This document shows positions 26,757 through 35,200 of a stretch of 64,000 nucleotides of DNA, one piece after another; position 1 is the stretch's first letter; each line of letters begins with the position of its first letter. The notes below the pieces were generated by a model. It saw only the letters and a list, made by a program, of their open reading frames with translations. It searched no databases and was not told the origin of the DNA. Origin of the DNA: Neobacillus citreus (lineage in GTDB: Bacteria; Bacillota; Bacilli; Bacillales; Cytobacillaceae); contig NZ_JAGYPE020000016.1 in assembly GCF_018343545.2 (NCBI RefSeq), positions 1 through 64,000 of the forward strand, in the 5' to 3' direction. The position numbers were made by a program, and so were the translations under genes.

Positions 26757-26811
26757 AACAAAGGGACGGTTCTTCTGCTTCGTGAAGCAGAAGAACCGTC
26801 CCTTTGCATCA
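26754..26811. repeat. Family 1 hairpin repeat, supplies both stop codons
   Basis: Full copy with arms AAGGGACGGTTCTTCTGCTT / AAGCAGAAGAACCGTCCCTT. The left-end TGA (26754-26756) stops yedF and the right-end TCA (26809-26811) is the stop of the convergent amidase. Confidence 0.85.
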
Positions 26812-27285
26812 TTTTTGACTGATGAAATCACGGAATTGATCCATATCGAAGTTTTTCCCGGGGCAGGTCTTGGTTGTCCCAGGTAACTCACGGTGTCCTA
26901 AAACATCGGATACAGGGATATTGAACTCGTTCATTAAATAATGACAAAGTTTTTTCGCTGACGATAATTGCTCTTTTGTCGGATTGTCGACATCAAAATC
27001 TCCAGTAAGACAAATACCGAGGGATACTTCATTATAATGATAAGCGTGGGCGCCTACATGGTAGCCTCTCCCCTTCAGAATCTCTCCGTTTGCTTCTATA
27101 AAAAAGTTATAGCCAATTCCACTCCATTTCCGTACTGCTTGGTGAAAGTGGTGGGTCTTATAAATATCCCAGCCCTGTTCCTGGGCATGGTGAATAATAA
27201 TGTATTTTATCCGATCAGGAATTTTTTTAAACGGTTCGGTAAATTGTAAATGAACATCCCTGACAAAGTTAGGTTCTTTTAACAT
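26809..27285 (-). CDS. N-acetylmuramoyl-L-alanine amidase (PGRP/amidase-2 type)
   Basis: A 158-residue zinc amidase of the T7-lysozyme/PGRP fold that cleaves the MurNAc-L-Ala bond. Zinc ligands are visible: first His in YIIIHHA, second His in VLGHREL, and Cys in TTKTCPGKNF; WSGIGYNFFI and GRGYHVGAHA are also typical. There is no signal peptide, membrane anchor or wall-binding domain. I start it at the ATG at 27285, behind AGGAGAG; the upstream ATG at 27351 would run into the previous gene. It begins ten bases after a large STAND ATPase gene, so the pair is an operon. A cytosolic amidase controlled by a STAND protein would be unusual. Confidence 0.88.
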   Translation of the reverse strand: MLKEPNFVRDVHLQFTEPFKKIPDRIKYIIIHHAQEQGWDIYKTHHFHQAVRKWSGIGYNFFIEANGEILKGRGYHVGAHAYHYNEVSLGICLTGDFDVDNPTKEQLSSAKKLCHYLMNEFNIPVSDVLGHRELPGTTKTCPGKNFDMDQFRDFISQK

Positions 27286-27295
27286 GAAATCTCTC

Positions 27296-29704
27296 CTAAA
27301 AATCAAGATACACCCCATCTGGGATAATGTCTTGATGATCGATTTGTTCACGGACCTTTACTGATTGAAGATAACGAAAGTGAGCGTCTCCATAGATTTC
27401 TTTCTTTATTTCCAGACATTTTTCCATATATCCGGTTACAGCTGCTTGCTTACTTAATAAAAAGGATAACACAGCAAGATTGTGATAGACCTTTGCTGCC
27501 TCCGCGGAGGAGTCCCCCAAATTTCCAACCACGATTTGCAAAGCCTTTAGATAAAGATTTAGCGATTTCCGATACTTTCCTTGCCGTATGTATACGTTCC
27601 CTAAATGATTTAGAGCCTGGCTAAAGTTAATATGGGTCATACCAAAGACTTTTTTACCAAACTTAATCACTGCAAGTCCCATCTTTGCCGCATCCTCGTA
27701 TTCCTTTTTATGGTGATAAAAATAGACAAGACTGATATATGCCGCGGCAATCTTTCTCTCATCAAAATTCTCCGGTCTTTTTCGGATTTCGATTGATTTT
27801 AAATAGAGTGGCTCCGCTTCCTCCAGCCTGCCCATATCTTGATAAAGTGTCGCAAGATTGTTGGCAGATAAGGCAACGCCAAGGTGATTTGCTCCCAAGA
27901 CCTGCTCCCTAATCCTTAATGACTCTAAATATAAAGGTTCCGCTTCCTCATATTTCCCCTGATTATGAAAGATGGTAGCCAAGCCATAATAGGTTTTTGC
28001 TGTAAAGCTATTATTGGGCCCGTATACCTTCTCAGCAAGATCCACTGCTTTTCTAAACTGCTTTTCCGCTTCTTGATATTTTGTTTGTTTAAAATAAATA
28101 AAAGCCAAGTCATATACAATGATTGCCAATAACTGACCTGCCTTGTCTGTTGGCATCGGGTCAAGATAGTTGATTAGCTGCTGATGCAGAGGAATGGAAA
28201 CCTCCCACTTACCGTAATTAAAAAATCTGGAGTCCTCCGCTCTGAACCATTCAACAAACTCCTCTAACGGCATCAAATTCTTCACCGCCAAACTAAACCC
28301 ATGGAAAAATGATTCATCCAGCCAAAAAGAGGGCTTTTCTACCGTTGATTTGAACTCATATTGTCTTAGCTGTGATGAAAAGTATTGGAATAAAAACTGG
28401 TTTCCTTCCATAAATTTATGATTTCCAATATGGTCGCGCAAGCTTTCACGCATCAAAGAATGCATTTCCCATCTTCCATCAGCACCCATTTTTATAAAAG
28501 AAAAATGAATAAGGTCATCAAAATCATCCGCATAAAAGCCAATATCAAATTGTTTCACAAGCAGTGTAAATAACTGGCGATCCCAGGAACGGGTGAGAGC
28601 CAACAACTCTAACGCTCTTCGTTCACCCTTTGTCAGGTATTTCATGAACCGAGTGAACAGCTTTTCTACATTTTTCTCAAATTGGAAATCTTCCTTAACG
28701 GGGGCCCGTTCTTTTGAAATTCTTTTAAATAAATCGACGGAAAGTTCAATCGAATAAGGCAGTCCTTTAGAGTAGCCCAATATTGTAGAGATGATTTCTT
28801 CTTGATGAATGCCGTGACGGCGTAAAATCTCCGCTCCAACTTCTTCTCCTAATGAGGTGAGCTGCTTCTGAACGATGACATCATTCCAATCTTTATCTGT
28901 CTCTGCCCATCGTAACCGTTCACGTCCAAAGATCACCCATGTTACGCCCGGAGTGACTTGAATCCACTCGCGAATCCATTCATCTACGTAAAACTCGTCC
29001 CCTTTTAGGCGCTGGTCTTCCCATAGAGCTTCATATGTATCTATAAAAATATAAACTTTAGCGGAATTTTTTTGGATATATTCCATCAAATCCTCACTGA
29101 AAATTTGCGGCAGCAATAAGAGGAGTTCCGATGCTTCTTTATCAGACAACAAAGATAAATAGCTCATTTTCCTTTCATTTAAATACCTTGTTAATAATTT
29201 ATGGCCTTTATGATATAAGTTATATATCTTAGGAACAAGACTAATGCCCGGAATTTCCTTTACGGTATTGATGACATCTAAAAGGAAGTCACTTTCATCT
29301 AATAGCGGGGCGGATGAGTCATTTAACGCGAGATTTGGGTATGCTTTATTCATGTACAAGGAATAGGCAATGTCAAAGAAGGCGAAATTTATTTTGTACT
29401 TTTTCCCTAAAGATTTTCTTAAATGAATAAGAGCATTATCAATTTTTTGATGCTCCTTTGTTTCAAAATTTAGAACGCCAACCGTATCCAAGTTCTGTTG
29501 GATTCTTTTGACCATTTCCTTCCTGAGGGCTGTTTTCCCAATGCCTCCCACCCCATAAAAGGAGCAAACCTTATATGTTTCCAAGGAAAGCGGAGCCTGG
29601 TTATCCTCCCTAAAAAAGTCCAGTAAGATTTCTTCACGACCAACGAAAATATCACTAGACTGCTGACTTAACTTCTCCTCTAAACTCGGTCTCTTAAATG
29701 CCAT
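27296..29704 (-). CDS. STAND-type NTPase with C-terminal TPR repeats
   Basis: An 802-residue signal-transducing ATPase. Walker A is FYGVGGIGKTALRKEM (about 49-64), preceded by DIFVGREEIL typical of STAND/NB-ARC modules; Walker B-like VYIFIDTYEALW is near 217. A winged-helix region follows (about 355-420), then at least six tetratricopeptide repeats from about 540 to 790, for example YQEAEKQFRKAVDLAEKVYG and KYEEAEPLYLESLRIREQVLG. Such proteins oligomerise when the TPR sensor binds a trigger and then switch on an effector. The only gene in its operon is a peptidoglycan amidase with no secretion signal, a plausible effector. Defence or stress signalling is inference. Confidence 0.8.
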   Translation of the reverse strand: MAFKRPSLEEKLSQQSSDIFVGREEILLDFFREDNQAPLSLETYKVCSFYGVGGIGKTALRKEMVKRIQQNLDTVGVLNFETKEHQKIDNALIHLRKSLGKKYKINFAFFDIAYSLYMNKAYPNLALNDSSAPLLDESDFLLDVINTVKEIPGISLVPKIYNLYHKGHKLLTRYLNERKMSYLSLLSDKEASELLLLLPQIFSEDLMEYIQKNSAKVYIFIDTYEALWEDQRLKGDEFYVDEWIREWIQVTPGVTWVIFGRERLRWAETDKDWNDVIVQKQLTSLGEEVGAEILRRHGIHQEEIISTILGYSKGLPYSIELSVDLFKRISKERAPVKEDFQFEKNVEKLFTRFMKYLTKGERRALELLALTRSWDRQLFTLLVKQFDIGFYADDFDDLIHFSFIKMGADGRWEMHSLMRESLRDHIGNHKFMEGNQFLFQYFSSQLRQYEFKSTVEKPSFWLDESFFHGFSLAVKNLMPLEEFVEWFRAEDSRFFNYGKWEVSIPLHQQLINYLDPMPTDKAGQLLAIIVYDLAFIYFKQTKYQEAEKQFRKAVDLAEKVYGPNNSFTAKTYYGLATIFHNQGKYEEAEPLYLESLRIREQVLGANHLGVALSANNLATLYQDMGRLEEAEPLYLKSIEIRKRPENFDERKIAAAYISLVYFYHHKKEYEDAAKMGLAVIKFGKKVFGMTHINFSQALNHLGNVYIRQGKYRKSLNLYLKALQIVVGNLGDSSAEAAKVYHNLAVLSFLLSKQAAVTGYMEKCLEIKKEIYGDAHFRYLQSVKVREQIDHQDIIPDGVYLDF

Positions 29705-29754
29705 ACAACCACCCTATATATTAAAAAGTATATGTTATTTATTATAACAGGATA

Positions 29755-29785
29755 TGATGCATGGGGACGGTTCTCGTGCATCATT
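29755..29785. repeat. Family 1 repeat, short form
   Basis: GATGCATGGGGACGGTTCTC followed by GTGCATCA forms a short hairpin through GATGCA/TGCATC, upstream of two divergent genes. The same short form occurs at 18232-18257 and 21094-21119. Confidence 0.7.
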
Positions 29786-29854
29786 TAACGTGTTATAATA
29801 TGTTAACTAGATTACACTTTAGGTTTACCTTTAACATTAAATGGGGGGAGAATT

Positions 29855-30271
29855 ATGTACAGGCTGCGAGGTCATCATCTTTTTTGCCTTCTTGGCTATC
29901 GGGGAATGGGCTATTCCGAAGAATACGTGAAAAATATGACACGTTTACATCAAAACTTGAGAAAAAACCCCACAACTTTAATTCATCTTGTAAATGGACC
30001 TGATCAGTTGTGCGAAAAATACCCTAACTCTGGGCAATACCACTGCGAAGACAAGCATATTTATGAAAGAGATGCCGCTATTTTAGAGAAAATGGGGCTT
30101 AAAATCGGGCAAATTCTGAGTTGGGAAGAGATCGAATCGCACATTCGAAAGTTTGTCGTCCCCGCCGATATTCAAACCATCTGCGAAACATGCTCCTGGC
30201 GTTCCTACGGCGTTTGCGAGGAAGGGATTCAAGAAATTCATGACGGGAAGAGCTTAAGGGAAGTTACATGA
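29855..30271 (+). CDS. DUF1284 domain protein (Cys-rich)
   Basis: A 138-residue protein of the DUF1284 family, recognised by the opening RLRGHHLFCLLGYRGMGYS and by cysteines in LCEKY, YHCEDKH, CETCSW and VCEEG, which could bind a metal or iron-sulfur cluster. No biochemical role is established that I know of. A strong GGGGGGAG ribosome site precedes the ATG. The stop codon TGA (30269-30271) is the left end of a family-1 repeat. It converges on a phosphatase gene and has no operon partner. Confidence 0.8.
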   Translation: MYRLRGHHLFCLLGYRGMGYSEEYVKNMTRLHQNLRKNPTTLIHLVNGPDQLCEKYPNSGQYHCEDKHIYERDAAILEKMGLKIGQILSWEEIESHIRKFVVPADIQTICETCSWRSYGVCEEGIQEIHDGKSLREVT

Positions 30272-30325
30272 AACATGGGGACGGTTCTTCTGCCTCAGAG
30301 GCAGAAGAACCGTCCCCATGCATCA
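30269..30325. repeat. Family 1 hairpin repeat, supplies both stop codons
   Basis: Full copy with loop-proximal arms GCCTC/GAGGC. Left TGA ends the DUF1284 gene, right TCA (30323-30325) ends the convergent phosphatase. Confidence 0.85.
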
Positions 30326-30760
30326 TTTTATGCCCAGAAATTTTTCGTATTTTGATAATACTTCCATATAAATGGGCGGCGGTGCGACATCTGGTTTCTT
30401 TCTCCTGACCTTCCGCAGTGCCTGTTCACGATCTAAACGATATCGGTACATATAAAAAGCAGTTAGAATAAAACCAGTTCTGTGTATGCCAAACCTGCAA
30501 TGGATTAGAACTCGATGTCCCCGGTCCATCAACTTGTTTATTTGCTTCATCAAATTATCTAACCATTCCACACTTGGTTTAACCCAAAGAAAGATGGGAG
30601 ACCAAACCATAACTCTCCTTGAAAAATCAAATTCAGGCTGGTCAGGGGTTATGCGGAGGTTTACGATTGCCGATATTTTTCTTCTAACAAAGTCCCAGTC
30701 ATCGGAAGAAATACTCCCTCCTGCGTACAATCTTCCTGGGATCATTTCAATATGGTTCAA
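30323..30760 (-). CDS. Dual-specificity protein phosphatase-like protein
   Basis: A 145-residue cysteine-based phosphatase. The P-loop is VLIHCRFGIHRTGFIL, the HCx5R signature of tyrosine and dual-specificity phosphatases, near residue 92. The general-acid Asp is less clear; the segment VMVWSPIFLWVKPS occupies its place. It is cytosolic, with no membrane segment. Targets could be phosphoproteins, phosphoinositide-like compounds or RNA 5' ends. Transcription likely starts in the 230-base gap before the L,D-transpeptidase gene, in which I see no other gene. Confidence 0.82.
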   Translation of the reverse strand: MNHIEMIPGRLYAGGSISSDDWDFVRRKISAIVNLRITPDQPEFDFSRRVMVWSPIFLWVKPSVEWLDNLMKQINKLMDRGHRVLIHCRFGIHRTGFILTAFYMYRYRLDREQALRKVRRKKPDVAPPPIYMEVLSKYEKFLGIK

Positions 30761-31006
30761 TTTGGTTACTCCTCCGTACTTGATTAATTTACATTATGAA
30801 AAAAGAAGGTTAAAGTTCCTCATCATTCCTATCCCAGAATTTTTTACGAGCAAACAAAAAACGACAATGTTTGACGATAACATTTAGTAGAATAGTAGTT
30901 ACAATTTAATCATATTGTTAAAAAATAGTAAAAATTGAAACATAACCAATATATTTAACGTCTATAGGATTGATAGCTGAAATTACCTAGGGTGGGGGGA
31001 TTCTTT

Positions 31007-32446
31007 TTGGAAAGTACGGTAAATATTAATGAAATCAATCAACAACGTGCAAATCCAACAAAACGGTTTGCAAACTGGAAGTTTATCACAGGAAGTATCA
31101 TCGTTGGTCTTGCAGTCATTGCGGCAGGCAGCTATTATCAGGCAACCCACTTTAATTCAAATATCAAGATTAATAGTGTAAAAGTCAATGGACTGAGTGC
31201 TGAGCAAGCACTTAACAAGTTAAAAACAACCGAGTTAAAAAACGTGGTCTATATCGGCAATCAGCAAATTATAGATGGTGAAGATACGAAGATGGCATTT
31301 ACGGACAAAGATTTGGCCGATGTCAAAAAATTATTAAAAAGCCAGTGGACGTTTTTACCGTCTTCAAAAGCAAAAGATTATTCATTAATGCCTGGAAATC
31401 AGGACCAATATCGAAATCAGACGTTGAAAAAACAGTTGGAAGAAAAGCTGCTATCCATGAATCAAAGTTTAAAGGTGCCTCAAGATGCTGTTGTTCGTTT
31501 GGAACAGGGTAAAATTGTTGTTTCTAACAGCATTGACGGTGAACAGTACGATGTCGCCAGTCTTCTCAAGGACTACGAAAAGCATGAATATGTTGGTGAA
31601 ATCCACCTTAATCCTGTATACATACAGCCCATTAAAGAAGACAGCGAGTTTGTGAAAAGTCAACAGAAAAAGCTAGAAGAATTCCTTGCGCAGACCGTTG
31701 AATATAAGGTTCAGGATAAAGTTTTTTCGTTAAACGCCGGCGAATTAATTAAAAATGCGTCCATTTCAAAAGATTTGCACATTAAGATTGATGATGCAGG
31801 TGATATAAAGAATAAGATCGCTGAAATTAATAATTCACAATCCACATTAAATAAAGATTTCTCATTCAAGACTCATTCAGGTTCGGTGATATCGGTAAAA
31901 GGCAAAGGCTATGGCTGGGCCATAAACGTTGATAAAGAAATACCGCGGATTCAGGCAGCTTTTGAAAATGGGGAGAAATCCGTTGCTGCCTCCAATATTT
32001 ACGGTAAGGGCTGGAAAGGTGAAGGCTACGGATATGATACGATTACGAACAATGGCATTGGCGATACGTATGCTGAAGTCTCCATTGCCGAGCAGCGAAT
32101 TTGGATATACAAAAATGGACAATTAGTCGTCACGACGAATGTCGTAACAGGCACACAGAGCACCGGTCATGGTACAACACCAGGAGTGCACTATATCCTC
32201 TATAAGCAAACACCTGCCATCCTAACGGGCAGAGAAAACGGAAAAATCACTTATCAGACTCCTGTTCAGTATTGGGCGCCTTTTACGAATGACGGACAGG
32301 GATTCCACGATGCCAGCTGGCGATCAAATTGGGGAAGTAAAGCCTATCTTGCGGCAGGATCACACGGCTGTGTCAACACACCGCCAAGCGTGATGAAAAC
32401 AGTATACAATAACCTAAGTGCCTATGAGCCGGTTATCGTTTATTAA
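31007..32446 (+). CDS. L,D-transpeptidase (YkuD domain) with peptidoglycan-binding region
   Basis: A 479-residue membrane-anchored enzyme that makes 3-3 cross-links or attaches proteins in peptidoglycan. One membrane segment near residues 27-46 (FITGSIIVGLAVIAAGSYYQ) is followed by PG_binding_4-like repeats (about 60-310) and a C-terminal YkuD domain with the catalytic AGSHGCVNTPP. I take TTG at 31007 as start because GGTGGGGGGA lies seven bases before it; the GTG at 30992 would overlap that site. It stands alone and ends in a repeat-derived terminator. Confidence 0.9.
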   Translation: MESTVNINEINQQRANPTKRFANWKFITGSIIVGLAVIAAGSYYQATHFNSNIKINSVKVNGLSAEQALNKLKTTELKNVVYIGNQQIIDGEDTKMAFTDKDLADVKKLLKSQWTFLPSSKAKDYSLMPGNQDQYRNQTLKKQLEEKLLSMNQSLKVPQDAVVRLEQGKIVVSNSIDGEQYDVASLLKDYEKHEYVGEIHLNPVYIQPIKEDSEFVKSQQKKLEEFLAQTVEYKVQDKVFSLNAGELIKNASISKDLHIKIDDAGDIKNKIAEINNSQSTLNKDFSFKTHSGSVISVKGKGYGWAINVDKEIPRIQAAFENGEKSVAASNIYGKGWKGEGYGYDTITNNGIGDTYAEVSIAEQRIWIYKNGQLVVTTNVVTGTQSTGHGTTPGVHYILYKQTPAILTGRENGKITYQTPVQYWAPFTNDGQGFHDASWRSNWGSKAYLAAGSHGCVNTPPSVMKTVYNNLSAYEPVIVY

Positions 32447-32448
32447 AG

Positions 32449-32514
32449 ATGAGACAAGGGGACGGTTCTTCTGCTTGATTTTTTAAAGCAGAAGAACCGT
32501 CCCTTTGCATCATT
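32449..32514. repeat. Family 1 hairpin repeat; terminator
   Basis: Full copy (GGGGACGGTTCTTCTGCTT / AAGCAGAAGAACCGTCCC) with loop GATTTTTT, between the convergent transpeptidase and ung genes. Confidence 0.85.
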
Positions 32515-33189
32515 CTATAGATTATGTATCTGCCAATCAATCTCCTCCATTCCCAGTTCACGTAAAATTGCATTCGCACGGGAAAAGGGCCTGCTGCCAA
32601 AAAAGCCCCTGTTGGCGGAAAATGGGCTTGGGTGCGGCGACTTTATAATGAAATGCCGTGATGAGGTTATCAGCTGTTGTTTTTGTTGGGCAAAATTCCC
32701 CCAAAGGATAAACACTACCGGTGTCTCCCTATGATTTAATGTTTCTATAACTTTGTCCGTGAACATCTCCCAGCCAAGGCCTTTATGCGAGTTTGGGGTT
32801 CCCGCTTGGACGGTTAAGACCGCATTTAGCATTAATACGCCCTGTTTAGCCCACTTCTCTAAGAATCCATTATTGGGAATATAGCATCCCAAATCAGACT
32901 GCAGTTCCTTATAAATATTTTGCAAAGACGGCGGAACTCCTACCCCCGGTTTAACTGAAAAACTTAAACCATGGGCCTGACCGGGACCATGATATGGGTC
33001 TTGGCCTATAATCACTACTTTCGTATCATGATAAGGGGTAAAATGCAGCGCATTATAAATATCATATTTATCGGGATAAATCTCTCTTGTTTGATACTCT
33101 GCGGCCAATACTTTCCGCAAACGTTGATAATATGGTTTCTCAAACTCCCCTTCTAGCAAATGCTCCCAGTCGTTTTTTAAAATAGACAT
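32515..33189 (-). CDS. ung: Uracil-DNA glycosylase
   Basis: A 224-residue family-1 UDG that removes uracil from DNA at the start of base-excision repair. The water-activating loop [18 protein letters not shown], the DNA-intercalation motif [18 protein letters not shown] and VFILWG are all present and canonical. Length is standard. It is monocistronic, ending in a repeat hairpin. Identification is secure. Confidence 0.97.
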   Translation of the reverse strand: MSILKNDWEHLLEGEFEKPYYQRLRKVLAAEYQTREIYPDKYDIYNALHFTPYHDTKVVIIGQDPYHGPGQAHGLSFSVKPGVGVPPSLQNIYKELQSDLGCYIPNNGFLEKWAKQGVLMLNAVLTVQAGTPNSHKGLGWEMFTDKVIETLNHRETPVVFILWGNFAQQKQQLITSSRHFIIKSPHPSPFSANRGFFGSRPFSRANAILRELGMEEIDWQIHNL

Positions 33190-33364
33190 GTTCGTTACTC
33201 ACTCTTTCTAAAGTTGTTAAACACCTTTAATTATAGGAGTGATTATTTGGGGTTTCAATGAAAAGAAGAACCCGCCTCTTGCACACTAAAAAGTAATGGT
33301 ATTTATATCCAACGGCAAGTAAAATAGACATGAAGGTATTATTTTTGTTAAGGGGCGGATCGGT

Positions 33365-33685
33365 ATGATTATCGTAACAACTGAGAATATTGCGAATCAT
33401 AAAGTGACAGAAGTGTTAGGTCCTGTATTTGGATTAACTGTCAGGGCAAGAGGAATTGGCAAGGATATTATGGCTTCCTTAAAGGGGCTTGTCGGCGGCG
33501 AAATCAATCAGTATACAGAAATGCTTGAAGATGCCAGGAAACAAGCGATCGACCGGATGGTGAAAAATGCTGCCGCAATGGGAGCAAACGCGATCGTAAT
33601 GATGCGCTTTGACTCAGGAGAAATCGGCCAGAATATGAGTGAAATTGTTGCTTACGGAACAGCTGTTGTTGCGGAAAAGGAATAA
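33365..33685 (+). CDS. YbjQ family protein (heavy-metal-binding-like, DUF74)
   Basis: A 106-residue YbjQ/UPF0145 protein, forming a pentameric beta-rich fold in known structures. Recognisable by VTEVLGPVFGLTVRARGIGKD, GGEINQYTEMLEDARKQAIDRM and ANAIVMMRFD. No enzymatic role is established. A small membrane-anchored protein gene follows after three bases, so they are co-expressed. The start ATG at 33365 has AAGGGGCGG upstream. Confidence 0.88.
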   Translation: MIIVTTENIANHKVTEVLGPVFGLTVRARGIGKDIMASLKGLVGGEINQYTEMLEDARKQAIDRMVKNAAAMGANAIVMMRFDSGEIGQNMSEIVAYGTAVVAEKE

Positions 33686-33688
33686 ACG

Positions 33689-33913
33689 ATGAAGTGGATT
33701 TTGGGGTTTTACGGCATCCAAATCTTCATTCTGATTATTCTAATCATCCTCTCCTGGCTCATTTGGGACCGTCGCTTCAAGAATAAACATGGACAGCAAG
33801 TACCTAAAGGCTTCATCCGAACAAATGAAGTATCCATTGATCCAACCACAAATAAAAAATTAGTCGTTTACTTCAATCCGGAGACCGGAGAACGCTTCTA
33901 TAAAGAAGATTAA
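33689..33913 (+). CDS. Small single-pass membrane protein of unknown function
   Basis: A 74-residue protein with one N-terminal membrane segment (FYGIQIFILIILIILSWLIW, residues 7-26) and a short hydrophilic tail rich in charged and Thr/Pro residues. It follows ybjQ after three bases, so the YbjQ protein may be its partner at the membrane. I do not recognise the family. Its TAA stop touches a family-1 repeat hairpin that should end the transcript. Confidence 0.7.
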   Translation: MKWILGFYGIQIFILIILIILSWLIWDRRFKNKHGQQVPKGFIRTNEVSIDPTTNKKLVVYFNPETGERFYKED

Positions 33914-33973
33914 AACACGGGGACGGTTCTTCTGCTTCATTTTTTGAAGCAGAAGAACCGTCCCCATGCATCA
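33913..33973. repeat. Family 1 hairpin repeat; terminator for both sides
   Basis: Full copy with 19-bp arms and ATTTTTT loop. The right-end TCA (33971-33973) is the stop codon of the convergent M20 gene. Confidence 0.85.
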
Positions 33974-35155
33974 TATTCCATAATAACCGCAAACAACCTG
34001 GCCGACAGCTTTTGCTGCTACTAGGAGGGCGTCTTCGTCAATGTCGAATTTCGGATGGTGGTTGAAGTATGGTTTTTCAACCCCTTTTGGTGTACAGCAA
34101 ATGTAGAAGAAGCAGGCTGGGAATTTTTTCGCATAGTGCGCAAAGTCTTCTGATGGAGACAATTTCGGAAATTCCCTTACCTCTGTAATATCTTTATCAA
34201 TTGCGTTCTTGAGAACCTCTGCGACCATCTCCGTGAGTTCCGGATTATTATACAGTGGCGGATAGTCAGGTGTATACGTCAACTCACAAGTAACGTTAAA
34301 TTCTTCCTCAATCCCCCTTGAAATACGGCGAATTTCTGTTTCGATTAACTCCCGGGTTTCATCTGTCATTGCCCGAACATCGCCTTCAATTTCGACACTA
34401 TCCTTAATGACATTAAAAGTACCCTTTCCATCAAATGATCCGATAGTGACGACGCCCATATCAAATGGGTTTAAGCGGCGGCTGATAACGGTTTGAACAG
34501 CCGTTACAAAATGGGCTCCGGCTACAATCGCATCATTGGCTAAATGAGGCGAAGAACCATGACCGCCTACCCCTTGAACCTTCAATTTAAAATAGGCACG
34601 CCCCGGAAAAACAAATCCGCTATTATAGCCAACCACCCCGGAAGGTCCCATTGGCAGTAAGTGAATGCCGAAAATATTGTCCAAATCATCAAGCAGCCCT
34701 GATTCGATCATTCCGATCGCGCCGCCTGGCGGTACCTCTTCAGCAGGCTGGTGAATAATTTTAATCGTACCAGGGATCTCATCCTTTAATTGGATTAAAC
34801 AGTCGGCTAAGATCATGAGATAGGCTGTATGGCCGTCATGAGCGCAGGCATGCATGACACCTGGATTTTTCGATTTAAACGGGACATCTGTTTCTTCAAA
34901 TATTGGCAGAGCATCAAAATCAGCGCGTAATCCAATCGTCTTCCCTGGCTTTCCGCCAGTAATCGTCACGATTAACCCGTTGCCGCCGCCCACTTTCCGG
35001 TCTACCTTGACATCTTTCCCTTTGTAAAACTCTTCAATATATCTGCTTGTGTTTTCTTCTTGAAACGATAGTTCAGGATGTTCATGAAGATATCGGCGAA
35101 TTTCGATCATTTCTTCTTTACGCTCTTCTAACATTTGCATTAGTTTGCTCTTCAT
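33971..35155 (-). CDS. M20D amidohydrolase (N-acyl amino acid / IAA-amido hydrolase type)
   Basis: A 394-residue metallo-amidohydrolase of the HipO/AmaA type that removes an acyl group from an amino acid. Metal-site motifs are GLRADFDALPI, ACAHDGHTAYL, QPAEEVPPGGA, IFGIHLLP and, near the C terminus, SEDFAHYA with FNHHPKFD. The ATG at 35155 is chosen because GGAGG lies eight bases upstream. It is downstream of an MFS gene on the same strand (45 bases), with an AraC-type regulator further upstream, suggesting an uptake-and-hydrolysis unit for an acylated amino compound. Confidence 0.88.
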   Translation of the reverse strand: MKSKLMQMLEERKEEMIEIRRYLHEHPELSFQEENTSRYIEEFYKGKDVKVDRKVGGGNGLIVTITGGKPGKTIGLRADFDALPIFEETDVPFKSKNPGVMHACAHDGHTAYLMILADCLIQLKDEIPGTIKIIHQPAEEVPPGGAIGMIESGLLDDLDNIFGIHLLPMGPSGVVGYNSGFVFPGRAYFKLKVQGVGGHGSSPHLANDAIVAGAHFVTAVQTVISRRLNPFDMGVVTIGSFDGKGTFNVIKDSVEIEGDVRAMTDETRELIETEIRRISRGIEEEFNVTCELTYTPDYPPLYNNPELTEMVAEVLKNAIDKDITEVREFPKLSPSEDFAHYAKKFPACFFYICCTPKGVEKPYFNHHPKFDIDEDALLVAAKAVGQVVCGYYGI

Positions 35156-35200
35156 TCCCAGTTCCTCCATTCAATCTTTTTTGCAAAAATTCTCCGCACA

